This document shows, piece by piece, positions 43,791-53,000 of a stretch of DNA of 64,000 bases. Below the pieces are notes generated by a model. It searched no databases and had not been told where the DNA came from. It saw only the letters and a program-made list of their open reading frames with translations. The stretch comes from UMGS1958 sp045542415 (GTDB taxonomy: Bacteria > Bacillota > Clostridia > UBA1381), in the NCBI GenBank assembly GCA_045542415.1, contig JAZQKZ010000031.1, positions 1 to 64,000 on the forward strand, in the 5' to 3' direction. A program made the translations under genes and the position numbers. The number at the start of each line of letters is the position of its first letter. Position 1 is the first letter of the stretch.

Positions 43791-44027
43791 TCACTCCAAA
43801 CCGTATTTTTTGTTTACTTCTTTATTTGTTTTTGGTGCTGTGGCTAATATATCTTCAATGGCGTCATCTCTTGTCATAAATTTTCTTTTCATTTTATCTT
43901 CAATCAATTCTTAAAAAGATTTATTAGGTCTTTTATCATCTAGTCTCTTGCATTCTTTTTGGTCTTTCATCAAATCTCTGCGCGTTCGTCCTGTACTCAC
44001 AAGCCCCGACATATCTTTAAAATCCAT
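43791..44027 (-). pseudogene. Toxin-tail-like ORF interrupted by an in-frame stop
   Basis: Translation from ATG 44027 gives 38 residues (MDFKDMSGLVSTGRTRRD at the start), then TAA at 43911-43913, then 39 more residues in the same frame (ELIEDKMKRKFMTRDDAIED) to TGA at 43791. The start abuts the stop of the ORF at 44028. Reading through would give a basic, helical domain typical of the C-terminal part of polymorphic toxins. A single base change in the TAA would restore it. Confidence 0.45.
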
Positions 44028-44480
44028 TTAATTTAAGCGACTTTGCTTTTGCTTTTTCAGCTCCGCCCACTTTGCACTATCATTATACTTCAATTCTTGG
44101 AACTTGTCAATGCTTCGTGGTACGTCCTTTCCAAATATAGCTCTGTATTTTTCGTGCTGTGCCTTATCAGCGTCATTATTTCTATACTTCCGTCCGGTCA
44201 CCTCAAAAGCCGCCTTTTCCTCCGGGTTCATACCGTCCCGCCACTGTTCATATGTAACCGAACCGTCAATCATATCATCATGCCCCGTCCCCGGATTCCT
44301 CGCACGTTTCACACGTCCTCTCGTCAAGCGTAGCCATGTATTTGTAGTATTTTCATTATACCCCTTTAAATCGCCCCCGGAACGTGCGTGAGCAATTTCT
44401 GTGCGTATCAGCGTAGTTGCTCTTGACTCTGTCACATCACCGCCTTTCAATATTTCACAATCAATTGTGATTTTGAGCAT
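44028..44480 (-). CDS. Orphan phage-head/toxin-like fragment
   Basis: A 150-residue basic protein: TESRATTLIRTEIAHARSGG resembles the end of phage Mu F/SPP1 gp7-type head proteins, which are often fused to toxin domains, and RGRVKRARNPGTGHDDMIDG may belong to the toxin part. The ATG at 44480 has no ribosome site and lies inside the 56-base repeat, so the 5' end of the original gene is probably missing. I hold the family call weakly. Confidence 0.45.
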   Translation of the reverse strand: MLKITIDCEILKGGDVTESRATTLIRTEIAHARSGGDLKGYNENTTNTWLRLTRGRVKRARNPGTGHDDMIDGSVTYEQWRDGMNPEEKAAFEVTGRKYRNNDADKAQHEKYRAIFGKDVPRSIDKFQELKYNDSAKWAELKKQKQSRLN

Positions 44481-44494
44481 GATAAAAGCACGTT
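44439..44494. repeat. 56-base direct repeat, right copy
   Basis: Identical to 43111-43166; see that entry. It includes codons 1-14 of the toxin-like ORF. Confidence 0.8.
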
Positions 44495-44508
44495 ACAAAA
44501 CGTGCTTT
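44484..44508 (-). terminator. Hairpin after zinc-ribbon paralogue 2
   Basis: On the minus strand AAAGCACGTT and AACGTGCTTTT form a ten-base stem with a four-base loop. It overlaps the end of the minigene and has only a short T tract. The AACGTGCTTT half recurs near 43196, 43547 and 44748. Confidence 0.5.
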
Positions 44509-44671
44509 AATCTATATTCATTTTTGCTTTGCAATAATCACATTCAAAATAATGGCTTATTTTATAATCATATGGAGTCCTCCAAAAACCTTTATTACAG
44601 AGGTCGCACTTTACTTCTTCGCCATTTCTTAATTTCTCCAGTTCGTTTAAAAACTTTTCTCCATAATTCAT
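44507..44671 (-). CDS. Small zinc-ribbon protein, paralogue 2
   Basis: A 54-residue protein with CDLC and CDYC pairs, related to the protein at 43222. The start at 44671 follows GGAGGAAG; the frame stays open upstream to 44731. The pair of paralogues is arranged around the 56-base repeats, which suggests block duplication. Confidence 0.55.
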   Translation of the reverse strand: MNYGEKFLNELEKLRNGEEVKCDLCNKGFWRTPYDYKISHYFECDYCKAKMNID

Positions 44672-44706
44672 ACTACTTCCTCCATGAATATTCAGGATAT
44701 AATGAA

Positions 44707-44743
44707 CTGTACCATTTTGTGCGGACAGCACAAAATGGTGCAG
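44707..44743. repeat. Strong inverted repeat between minigenes
   Basis: Arms of 16 bases (CTGTACCATTTTGTGC and GCACAAAATGGTGCAG, one G-T pair) flank a five-base loop. There is no T tract on either strand, so it may be a DNA-level structure, a transcript-stabilising hairpin or the trace of a small mobile element. Confidence 0.65.
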
Positions 44744-44809
44744 TTCAAACGTGCTTTAAATCCTTTATTTAGCTTCAATATATAATTTGTCAAAAGGTGC
44801 GTTTCGTTC

Positions 44810-44989
44810 CTACCAAAACGTACCTCCTTCTTTGGGTTTATAATCAATTCCATTGTTGCACTCTTTCAGTTCCTCCAAATCTTTAAATGCATGGTCATAC
44901 CGAACACCGTCAGGAAACGCATCGCATACAAAAATTCCATTTTTCAACCCTCTGCAATTAGCACAATTATCACAATAACTAAACTTCAT
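44810..44989 (-). CDS. Cys-rich minigene
   Basis: A 59-residue protein behind GGGAGGTG. It has CDNC-x2-C (YCDNCANC) and a later Cys in FVCDAFPDGV plus KECNNG, and ends KPKEGGTFW. The CxxCxxC..C layout and the AFPDGV segment resemble small Clostridia proteins of unknown function found beside toxin fragments. Its ATG overlaps the stop of an upstream degenerate frame (ATGA). Confidence 0.6.
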   Translation of the reverse strand: MKFSYCDNCANCRGLKNGIFVCDAFPDGVRYDHAFKDLEELKECNNGIDYKPKEGGTFW

Positions 44990-45215
44990 CGTTTTTCACC
45001 TCCCATATATTTATTGAAAAAACCCATTGCTTTTTTAGGAATTTTATTTATCTCTTTTCGCTCCAATAATACTCCGATTTCTGCAATACATTCAGCCCCA
45101 TCATCACTCGCTATTTGACTTACATTTGGGATTCTTATATTTTAATTCGCCATACAGCTTCCCTGTATTAGCTTCACATAACCATATTCATGTATTACAG
45201 AAAATTCGTCTCAAT
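44990..45215 (-). pseudogene. Frameshifted toxin-tail remnants
   Basis: Minus-strand fragments appear in different frames: VIHEYGYVKLIQGSCMAN, then EANTGKLYGELKYKN, then a frame with ECIAEIGVLLERKE ending where the Cys-rich minigene starts. The shifts and missing starts mark this as a decayed gene, perhaps a toxin C-terminus. Confidence 0.4.
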
Positions 45216-45222
45216 CGATTCC

Positions 45223-45636
45223 TCAAATCAAAATACCGTTGCAATGATCAATCTCATGCTGAATAATCTGTGCTGTCCACCCCTCAAAGGTCTTTGTCCG
45301 TACCTTGAAATCAGCCGTCTGATACTGTACTCTGATTTTCTTATATCTTTTTGTTTTCCTCGGACCGCCAAGCAATGACAGACATCCCTCCTCTGTCTCG
45401 TATGGCTCCGAAAATTTAATTATTTCCGGATTGAACATGGTCATGTAAGCACCGTTATTATCAAAGCAAATAATTCTCTTCTTAACGCCTATCATATTCG
45501 CCGCCATCCCTACACAGCCGTCCTTATGTGCAATTAATGTATCAAGCAAATCCTCGGCTGTCTGTAAATCCGCAGCAGCTGCCGCCTCCGATTTTTGTCC
45601 TAAAAATATCGGATCATGTATCAATTCTTTTATCAT
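45223..45636 (-). CDS. Peptide deformylase-like protein with altered motif I
   Basis: A 137-residue member of the peptide deformylase family. Metal ligands are present: Cys in EGCLSL and two His in HEIDH. Motif I, normally GxGxAAxQ, reads CVGMAANM, so the oxyanion-supporting Gln is Met. Such short variants are common in Clostridia beside a normal deformylase elsewhere; activity is uncertain. The start at 45636 follows AGGTGAT. It lies 38 bases after the TIGR04076 gene and probably shares its transcript. Confidence 0.8.
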   Translation of the reverse strand: MIKELIHDPIFLGQKSEAAAAADLQTAEDLLDTLIAHKDGCVGMAANMIGVKKRIICFDNNGAYMTMFNPEIIKFSEPYETEEGCLSLLGGPRKTKRYKKIRVQYQTADFKVRTKTFEGWTAQIIQHEIDHCNGILI

Positions 45637-45674
45637 AAATATCACCTGTATTTCTATAATATATTATTAGTCCG

Positions 45675-45989
45675 TCAATCCGCATCCTCTTCAAGTGCTT
45701 CAATATAAAAGCTCACGGGTCTGAAGCCGTCATTACATGAAATCATCGCGGATTTTTTATTTTTCATCCACCCGTCATATAAATTTTCACCGCCATGAGA
45801 TAATGCCATAACAAATGAGGACATACTTTCCCACGCACTGTCACATAAATCCTGAGGCTTTTGCCAGCCGTTTGCAATAAAAACCTGTCCCTTTTGCATA
45901 TCACACGCATGCTCTATAGGATTTTCATACTGCTCTATTAAATCATCATACCGAGCTGTTTTCATTACTGTTATTCTGCACTTTTTCAT
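45675..45989 (-). CDS. TIGR04076 family protein
   Basis: A 104-residue protein of the TIGR04076 family: MKKCRITVMKTARYDDLIEQ, GQVFIANGWQKPQDLCDSAW and ISCNDGFRPVSFYIEAL, with conserved Cys residues that may bind metal. Function unknown. The 75-base gap upstream contains a TATAATATT-like stretch that could be its promoter. Confidence 0.85.
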   Translation of the reverse strand: MKKCRITVMKTARYDDLIEQYENPIEHACDMQKGQVFIANGWQKPQDLCDSAWESMSSFVMALSHGGENLYDGWMKNKKSAMISCNDGFRPVSFYIEALEEDAD

Positions 45990-46078
45990 TCAATCTCACT
46001 CCCCTGTCCTATGGTGGATTATAATAATATTATAGCATATAAGCTTATAAAAGGTCAAGCTCTATGCTTTTCACAAAT

Positions 46079-46918
46079 CTATTTACAGCTTTCCTTAAAC
46101 TCCTCCGGAGTCATGCCTGCAAATCTGATAAAAGCACGGTAAAATGTAGAGTAATCAAGAAATCCACACTTATCAAAAATCTCAGTTGCCTTTTCACCGC
46201 CCATCATAAGATTTTTTGCATTAGTCACCCGACGCATATTAAGATATGCCTTTATTGTCATACCTGTTTCCTTTCTGAATAACCGACTTGCATATGCTGT
46301 TGACATAAAAGTAGCCTCAGCTATATCGGGAACCGTTATGTTTCTTTCAAAGTTATGGTCTATAAAATGTCGTATGCTGTTTGACTTTTCGTTCAGAGCC
46401 GGTGCTGAATACTGTATTGTTTCTGTTTCAAGTAAACGCTTGATCTGCACTATCATCTGTACTGTATGCGTAAGCATTAACAAATCCGTGCTTGAATCAG
46501 ATTCGCGACAACAGTTCTCCATATTCCTGAAAATATTATCCAGTCTGTACTTTTCTACAAGCTCTGACGGCACAAGATTGTGTTTTCCGGCTTTTCGTGA
46601 ATTCAGGAAATCAATCAGCTCAGGAAAACACTTGAGAAAGCCCGGATATATATGCAGAAACTCACGATGATATATATTATTTCCCGGAAAGCTGAATGAG
46701 TGCAGTTCCTCCGGATTTGTCATAACTATATCCCCGTCCGAAAGCATATAATCAACACCCTCAACTCTGTAAAGAATATTCCCTTTCAGTACATGAATAA
46801 ATTCATAGCATGTATGCAAATGAGAACTGAAGCTGTATGCATCCGAATAACTCAGATTATATATATACCCATTTTCGCTATCACCAAGAACATGATTTCC
46901 GTATTTTAACCCTTTCAT
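46079..46918 (-). CDS. AraC-family transcriptional regulator
   Basis: A 279-residue AraC/XylS regulator. The N-terminal cupin-like sensor domain includes HTCYEFIHVLKGNILYRVEG and IVMTNPEELHSF; the C-terminal pair of helix-turn-helix motifs runs from IRHFIDHNFERNITVPDIAE through TAYASRLFRKETGMTIKAYL to GFLDYSTFYRAFIRFAGMTP. The start at 46918 follows GAGGTGG. It is divergent from the giant esterase gene at 47055 with 136 bases between, so it probably controls that gene in response to a sugar. Confidence 0.92.
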   Translation of the reverse strand: MKGLKYGNHVLGDSENGYIYNLSYSDAYSFSSHLHTCYEFIHVLKGNILYRVEGVDYMLSDGDIVMTNPEELHSFSFPGNNIYHREFLHIYPGFLKCFPELIDFLNSRKAGKHNLVPSELVEKYRLDNIFRNMENCCRESDSSTDLLMLTHTVQMIVQIKRLLETETIQYSAPALNEKSNSIRHFIDHNFERNITVPDIAEATFMSTAYASRLFRKETGMTIKAYLNMRRVTNAKNLMMGGEKATEIFDKCGFLDYSTFYRAFIRFAGMTPEEFKESCK

Positions 46919-47054
46919 CTGAACCACCTCAATTACATTATAACACAACAGGTCATAAAATGCAAACAAAAATGCAGAAAATGTAATTTGATTTTTACTG
47001 CAAATATGATATTATATAATTATAAAAATAAAATAGGAAAGTGAGGCTATTTTT
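46919..47054 (+). promoter_or_regulatory. Divergent promoter region, AraC gene and esterase gene
   Basis: Three TGCA(A) boxes (near 46960, 46972 and 46999) precede a likely promoter for 47055: TTTTAC, 16 bases, TATAAT. On the other strand a TATAAT box lies near 46940. The TGCA boxes are candidate half-sites for the adjacent AraC regulator. The ribosome site of 47055 is GGAAAGTGAGG. Confidence 0.45.
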
Positions 47055-50000
47055 ATGAAAGCAAAAAAGCTAATCAGTGCATTGACAGCGGCAGCAATTT
47101 CTTTATCAACTATTACTCCGCTTGCAATGACAGCATCAGCTGAGGATGCAGTTTATACCTGCGATTTTACTCAGCTCATCAAAAACGGTGCAGATACCAC
47201 CTACGGTACATCAACTGATATTTATCAGCTTGATGACTACACCACCGCATATCTTACATATGAGGGTACATATGTAACAGCTGCGGGAGAAGTATATTTA
47301 AAAAGTAACACTGTAACAAATGGAGCAGGCAGGTATGCAAAGGGCAGTTATATTGCGTTTACTGCACCATCCTACGGTACTGTAACGATTAAGGGTAAGG
47401 ACATCGGTTTTTGTTTTAACGATGACGGTTCGGAAACCTATATGGGATACGGCCCAAGCATGACCTTTGACGTAACGGCAGGCGACATTGTTTATACCGG
47501 CTACAGAAAGACTTCAACCTATGTTTCATCAATTACTTTTGAGGCACTTCCGGAACCGACAGCAGCTCCGACAGCAGACCCAAACGCCACTCTTCCGCCG
47601 TCGTTTAACGAGCCGGACAGAGAGGTGCTGTATTCAGAGAACTTTGAGGGTTATGAAGACGGAGCAACGGGCGGCTGGACTTCACCGGCAGGAACGATGA
47701 AGATAAAGACAGACACCGAAAGCTTAATAAGCAAGTATCAGACAGTTGTATCCGGCAAAAGCGGCACCTGCCGTTCAGGATATGTTGAAATCCCGGCTAT
47801 AACGGATAATTTCGTATTTGAATGTGATTTCAAGTCAACCTCAAACGTAAATGTATCAGACCTTGAGCTTCTTGAAACGAAGTCATCGGTATATGCGAAT
47901 CACGGAAGATACTCTAATGCAAAGTATGCTTTCACAATGGCAAGACCTCAAGGTTCAAATCTTTATGTTTTAAATAATGCCTTGGACGACAGCGGAATGA
48001 CACTTAACCGCTATGAGGCACCAATCGTTACAACTCCGGAAATTGCAGACAATCCGTGGCTTCATGTAAAGGTTGTAGGTAACTACGACACACACACTGC
48101 AATAGTTTACATAATGTCACTTGACAGAGAAACAACATACTATCACGGTATGCTTGATATGTCACCGGACATCAGCTCATGGAAGTGTATCCACCTCCTT
48201 TCACCGTCAACCGGTGCTGATACCTGTATTGACAACATAAAGGTATCAAAGGCACTCGATGAGGACTTGGCAGAGGTATTCCATACAGTAAAAATCAATA
48301 ACGGTATTTCTGAATTTTCGCAGTATGTTGCAGACGGCAAGTCACCGGTGAATATCCCGGACATGTCACTTTACGGCAGCTATTTCCTTGGTTGGAATGT
48401 GAACGGAACACTCCTTTCATCAACACAGCTTGCTTCATATGCAGTTACTGCCGACACAACAATCACTGCTCAGATTTCACCGGACTATATCGAAAATATA
48501 GCAAAAGTCGAGTTCAACTCATTCCCGGCAAATTCAATGCTTGTCATGGGACCTGATGGCGATACATATGCAGATAACAATATTTCTCTTACAATTACCG
48601 GCGAAAGAGGTACAAGCCTTGTTTCAAATCCGGATTCAAGAGTTAGTGACTATACAATAGACTGGAAATTTGACGGTTTCCGTACAATGAACGGTATAGC
48701 AACAGGTGAGACAGGCTCATCATACTGCGACAGCTACGGAAGTGTTACAATCGACAGCGCAAACCAGAGCAACGTCAATTTCAGATTGAAGAATACATCA
48801 GCAAATTACTACGGTTTAGTAACTGCTACTGTTACATATAACGGAAAGACTGTCACTGTTTCAAAACCGTTGGTACTCCTTGCAGATACAAACGTTGACA
48901 CATCGCAGATTTTACCGAGAGCTGGTTATAGTGCGGATTACAGCAAGTATGACGATACGCTCGTTGGATACTCAATCAAAAATAACGACATATTGACGGG
49001 CGGCTGGTCAATGGACGGTTCAGACGCTACATATGTAACACTCCGGGAAGAAAATGGAGGCAAGTATCTTGCTTTATCAAGAGCATTAAGCGGTAATTCA
49101 TCATATGTATATCAGAACATAGGAAACATTACCTCACAGACAGTATTCTCACAGGATGTACGCTTCAATATGCCGGCTAATATAGAATACGGTACCGGAA
49201 AGGCAGTAACCTCCTTTACGTCAACTGCATTTAACCTGGCATTTAGCGGTTCAGCATTTACACTCAATACTACACAAATTTGTGAGGCTTCGGCAGGTAC
49301 ATGGTATCATATTGAGATAGTAGCAGATCCGACATCAAAGCTTTGCATGGCAAAGATATATGAATACCGTGCAGACGGTGACTACAGCAGTGCTGTGCCG
49401 ATTGGCGCAACTGATGTGTCAGCATTCACGGACGGATATACATCAGGTTCATATTACAGAATAGCATTAACCAAAAACAGTGGTACTATTGATATAAATA
49501 ATGTAGAAATCACTGCACCCTCCGTTACCTCAGCAACTGTAAACGCTCCTGAGACATTAACAATTTCAGAAACAGCACAGGTAACTGCAGATTTATCGTT
49601 AAATGCACTTATGGCAGACGGTTCGGTAGCTCTGGGTGTTGCTTCATGGGAAATTGCCGATGAATTTGCAACAGGTGTAAGTATAGCTTCATCAGGCAAT
49701 CAGAGTGCAGTATTAACTGTTGATTCTACAGCTTCATCAGGCGAATTACCGATTAATGTTACAATTAACGGATATAAGACAACTCATACAATAAAGCTTT
49801 TAGGTACAAAGGACAACGTTGCATTTGTAAAGGCACCTACCGGTGCGGCAATTCCGACAGAGGGAAATGCTGTATATACATACGTTGCACAGGTAATTGA
49901 CGGAAGCGCTGAAATGGTTGTCGGCAGAACAATTACATATACATTACTTAATGCAGACGGTAGTACATTAAGTGATTCGGACATTTCAATTGCATCAGAC

Positions 50001-53000
50001 GGTACATTAACTGTAGCATCATCAGCTTCACCGCAGGAAATTCTCGTTAAGGCAATATCAACAGATACAAGCGGCAATGAGATTTCAAAATCAGTTAAGG
50101 TAAGCCTTTACGGAAACAAGTTCAGCTTCGGTTCAACCTACACAAGCGGCTATACACAGGTAAATGCAGCTGATACATATTCAGATAACAGAGGCTTCGG
50201 TACAGTTGGTTCAGCTGTTGATAACAATGGATATATCAGCGGTAGCGGTGCAGGCTTTAAGGTAAAGCTTGAGGCAGGTAATGTATATTCGGTAAAGACT
50301 TCATACGAGGGTACACTCCGATGTGAATATATCAACTCCGATCTCCCCGGCTTTGAGAAAACAAAGGCTTCTCTGGGCGAAGACACATATAACGTTGCAG
50401 TGTTCGGAGACGGAATAATGGATATTACATTATCAGGCGACGGCAAAATAGCATCACTTGAATTTGAAAAGCTTGAAAGAAGCTCAAACACAAAGCCGGC
50501 ATGGTTTACAATCGGTGACTCAACAGTTCAGCAAAACGGAAGCTGGGCATACACCATTGCAAGTGATTCAACCTCGGACCTTTCAGCATACCCGGCACTT
50601 GCCGAGACTGTAAGTACATTCTATAACAGCGGACGTGCCGGCAGACAACACCGTTCATACTACACAGAGGGCTTATTCAATAATGTACTCACACGCTTAA
50701 AGCCGGGTGATGTCGTTTCAATAAGCGGTATGGGCACAAACGATTCAAGCTCTTCAAAGGAAACCTTTAAGAATTACAACAATATCTACATAGACGCAAT
50801 TGAAGCTATGGGCGGATATGTGATTTTAGGAAGCTACACACCGACAGGTAACTACGGTTCAACTGAGGGCAAGGTATATGACGCAGACAACATTCTCTTT
50901 AAGGGAATGAGAACAAACTCATATGATGCTGCAATCCGTGAGGTATATGAAGAGCGTGTAGCAGCAGGCGATGACAAGGTTATCGGCTTTATTGATATCG
51001 GTAAGATAAGTGATAATCTTATGACAAATGACGTAAGAGCAGAATATAACGCAGCAGCGGCTGACGGCAAGTCAATCGTTGAAGCACGTTCAGCGGCAAA
51101 TAATAAGGCAGATGAAATGATGGCATGGTGGAAAGACTATAACCACTATTACACCTCGTTCTCAAGCTACATTTTACCTGAAATAACAAACCGTGCGGCA
51201 CAACTTATAAGCGGTCAGGAGCAGGATGCATTACCTGAGATAATTGAACTTGCAGAAATCGACCCGGCAATCACTCCGGCGCCGACAGCAACTCCCGAAC
51301 CCACTGCCACACCTGCTCCCACAGCAACCCCTACCCCCTCTCCTGCTCCGCTTGACGGCACAGGTGTTGAGGTAGTGTCATCAGAAGAATATGTTGATGT
51401 TTCATCACTTGTTATGTATAATAACAACACATACCGAATGTATGCTGCCGATGGTACATACACAAGCGTAAGCGCAACTAACGGCAAGGTTCATAACACA
51501 ACAGGCGGCGAGGTTATTATTGTACCGGAATACAAGTTTGAATTTACAAATACAACAGCTTCAACAGACCCGTATATCAGCGGTTATGTGAAAGTAGGTG
51601 CAAATTCATATACACAAACAAAGGGCTACGGCTTAACAAGCAGCGGCTCAATCAACGAAAACGGATGCAGACCTGAATCCGGTTCGCCGATTAAGGTTGA
51701 CGTTCCGAAAGGCTACTACGACATAACCGTTTACCGCAAGGGCGGTGCACGCGCAGACGTATATGCCGAAGGTACTCAGATTATTCAGAATACTACCTCG
51801 GCGAGTCCTCAGAACCGAAATGCCGGCAGCGCACTGATGTATGCTCCCGGAATAATGATCGAAAGCGGATGCGTAGATATTACAATCGGCAACACAAGCG
51901 GCTCAAACGAAAGAGTTGCATCTGTTTCAATCGTAAGAGTACCGGAGAAATTAAGAAAGCCGGTAATCTGGGTTGCAGGTGACTCAGAGTCAGCTAACTA
52001 CTATGCAATTGATGCAAACGGTAGTGACTTAGACAGCGAAAAGATAATGATTACAGGCTTCGGTACACAGCTTGACAAGTACCTTTCAAACAAGTACAGC
52101 ATAGCAAATTTCGGTCAGCCGAGTGCTACGGCAGGCACATGGAACAACGAAAGCCTTGAATCAGTTACAAAGCAGATGATACCGGGAGATACGATCCTTA
52201 TCTGCTTCGGTATCAATGACGCAGTTTCATCATCAAATAAGGTTGATATTGAAACTGCAAAGGCAAATATCAAGAAGATTGTTGACGCAGCACTTTCAAA
52301 GGGTGCAAAGCCGATACTTTTAAGCCCGGTTTATAACAGCAAATATCAGGGCAAGTCATACTTTACATACTCAAACAATACAAATGTACTCGGCGAGTAT
52401 GCAAAAGAAATTGGTGTTGACTTTATTGACATCAACCGTTTCTCAATGAAGTATGTAAATGATTCAATCATTGCAACAGAGGATTCAAGTTGGCTTTCAC
52501 ACAACTATCACGTTGCAGATAATCTCCACCTCACACAGCACTCAGCTATGCTTATCGCATCAATTATTGCGGCAGGCATGGAGGATATCGGCTACGAGGT
52601 TAAGGATTATGCTTATACATACGCTGATATTGCCGAAGTAGGTGAAGGCAACGTAAGAGGCACTGAAACAGGAGTAACAAGAGTTTACAGTGTGGATGAA
52701 GCACATAAGCTTATGGAGCTTGCCCTTGCAACTCCTGAGCCGGAAAGTAATGTTTTAGCATCATATACAGCTCCGTCAACAACATGGACATTTAACGCCG
52801 CACAGCCGGCAACAGCCGGAAATAACGTTCCGGTAGTATCAGGCGGTGCAACATGGAACGAAGCAAGCGGAACAGTTAAGTTTGATGCTTCATCAAAGAC
52901 CACAGGCAAGCTCACGGTAACGCTTGACCCGAAGATCAAGAACAATGTAACAGTCGAGTTTGATGCATACATGACCGCTTTAGGACAGCAGTACTTTGCA

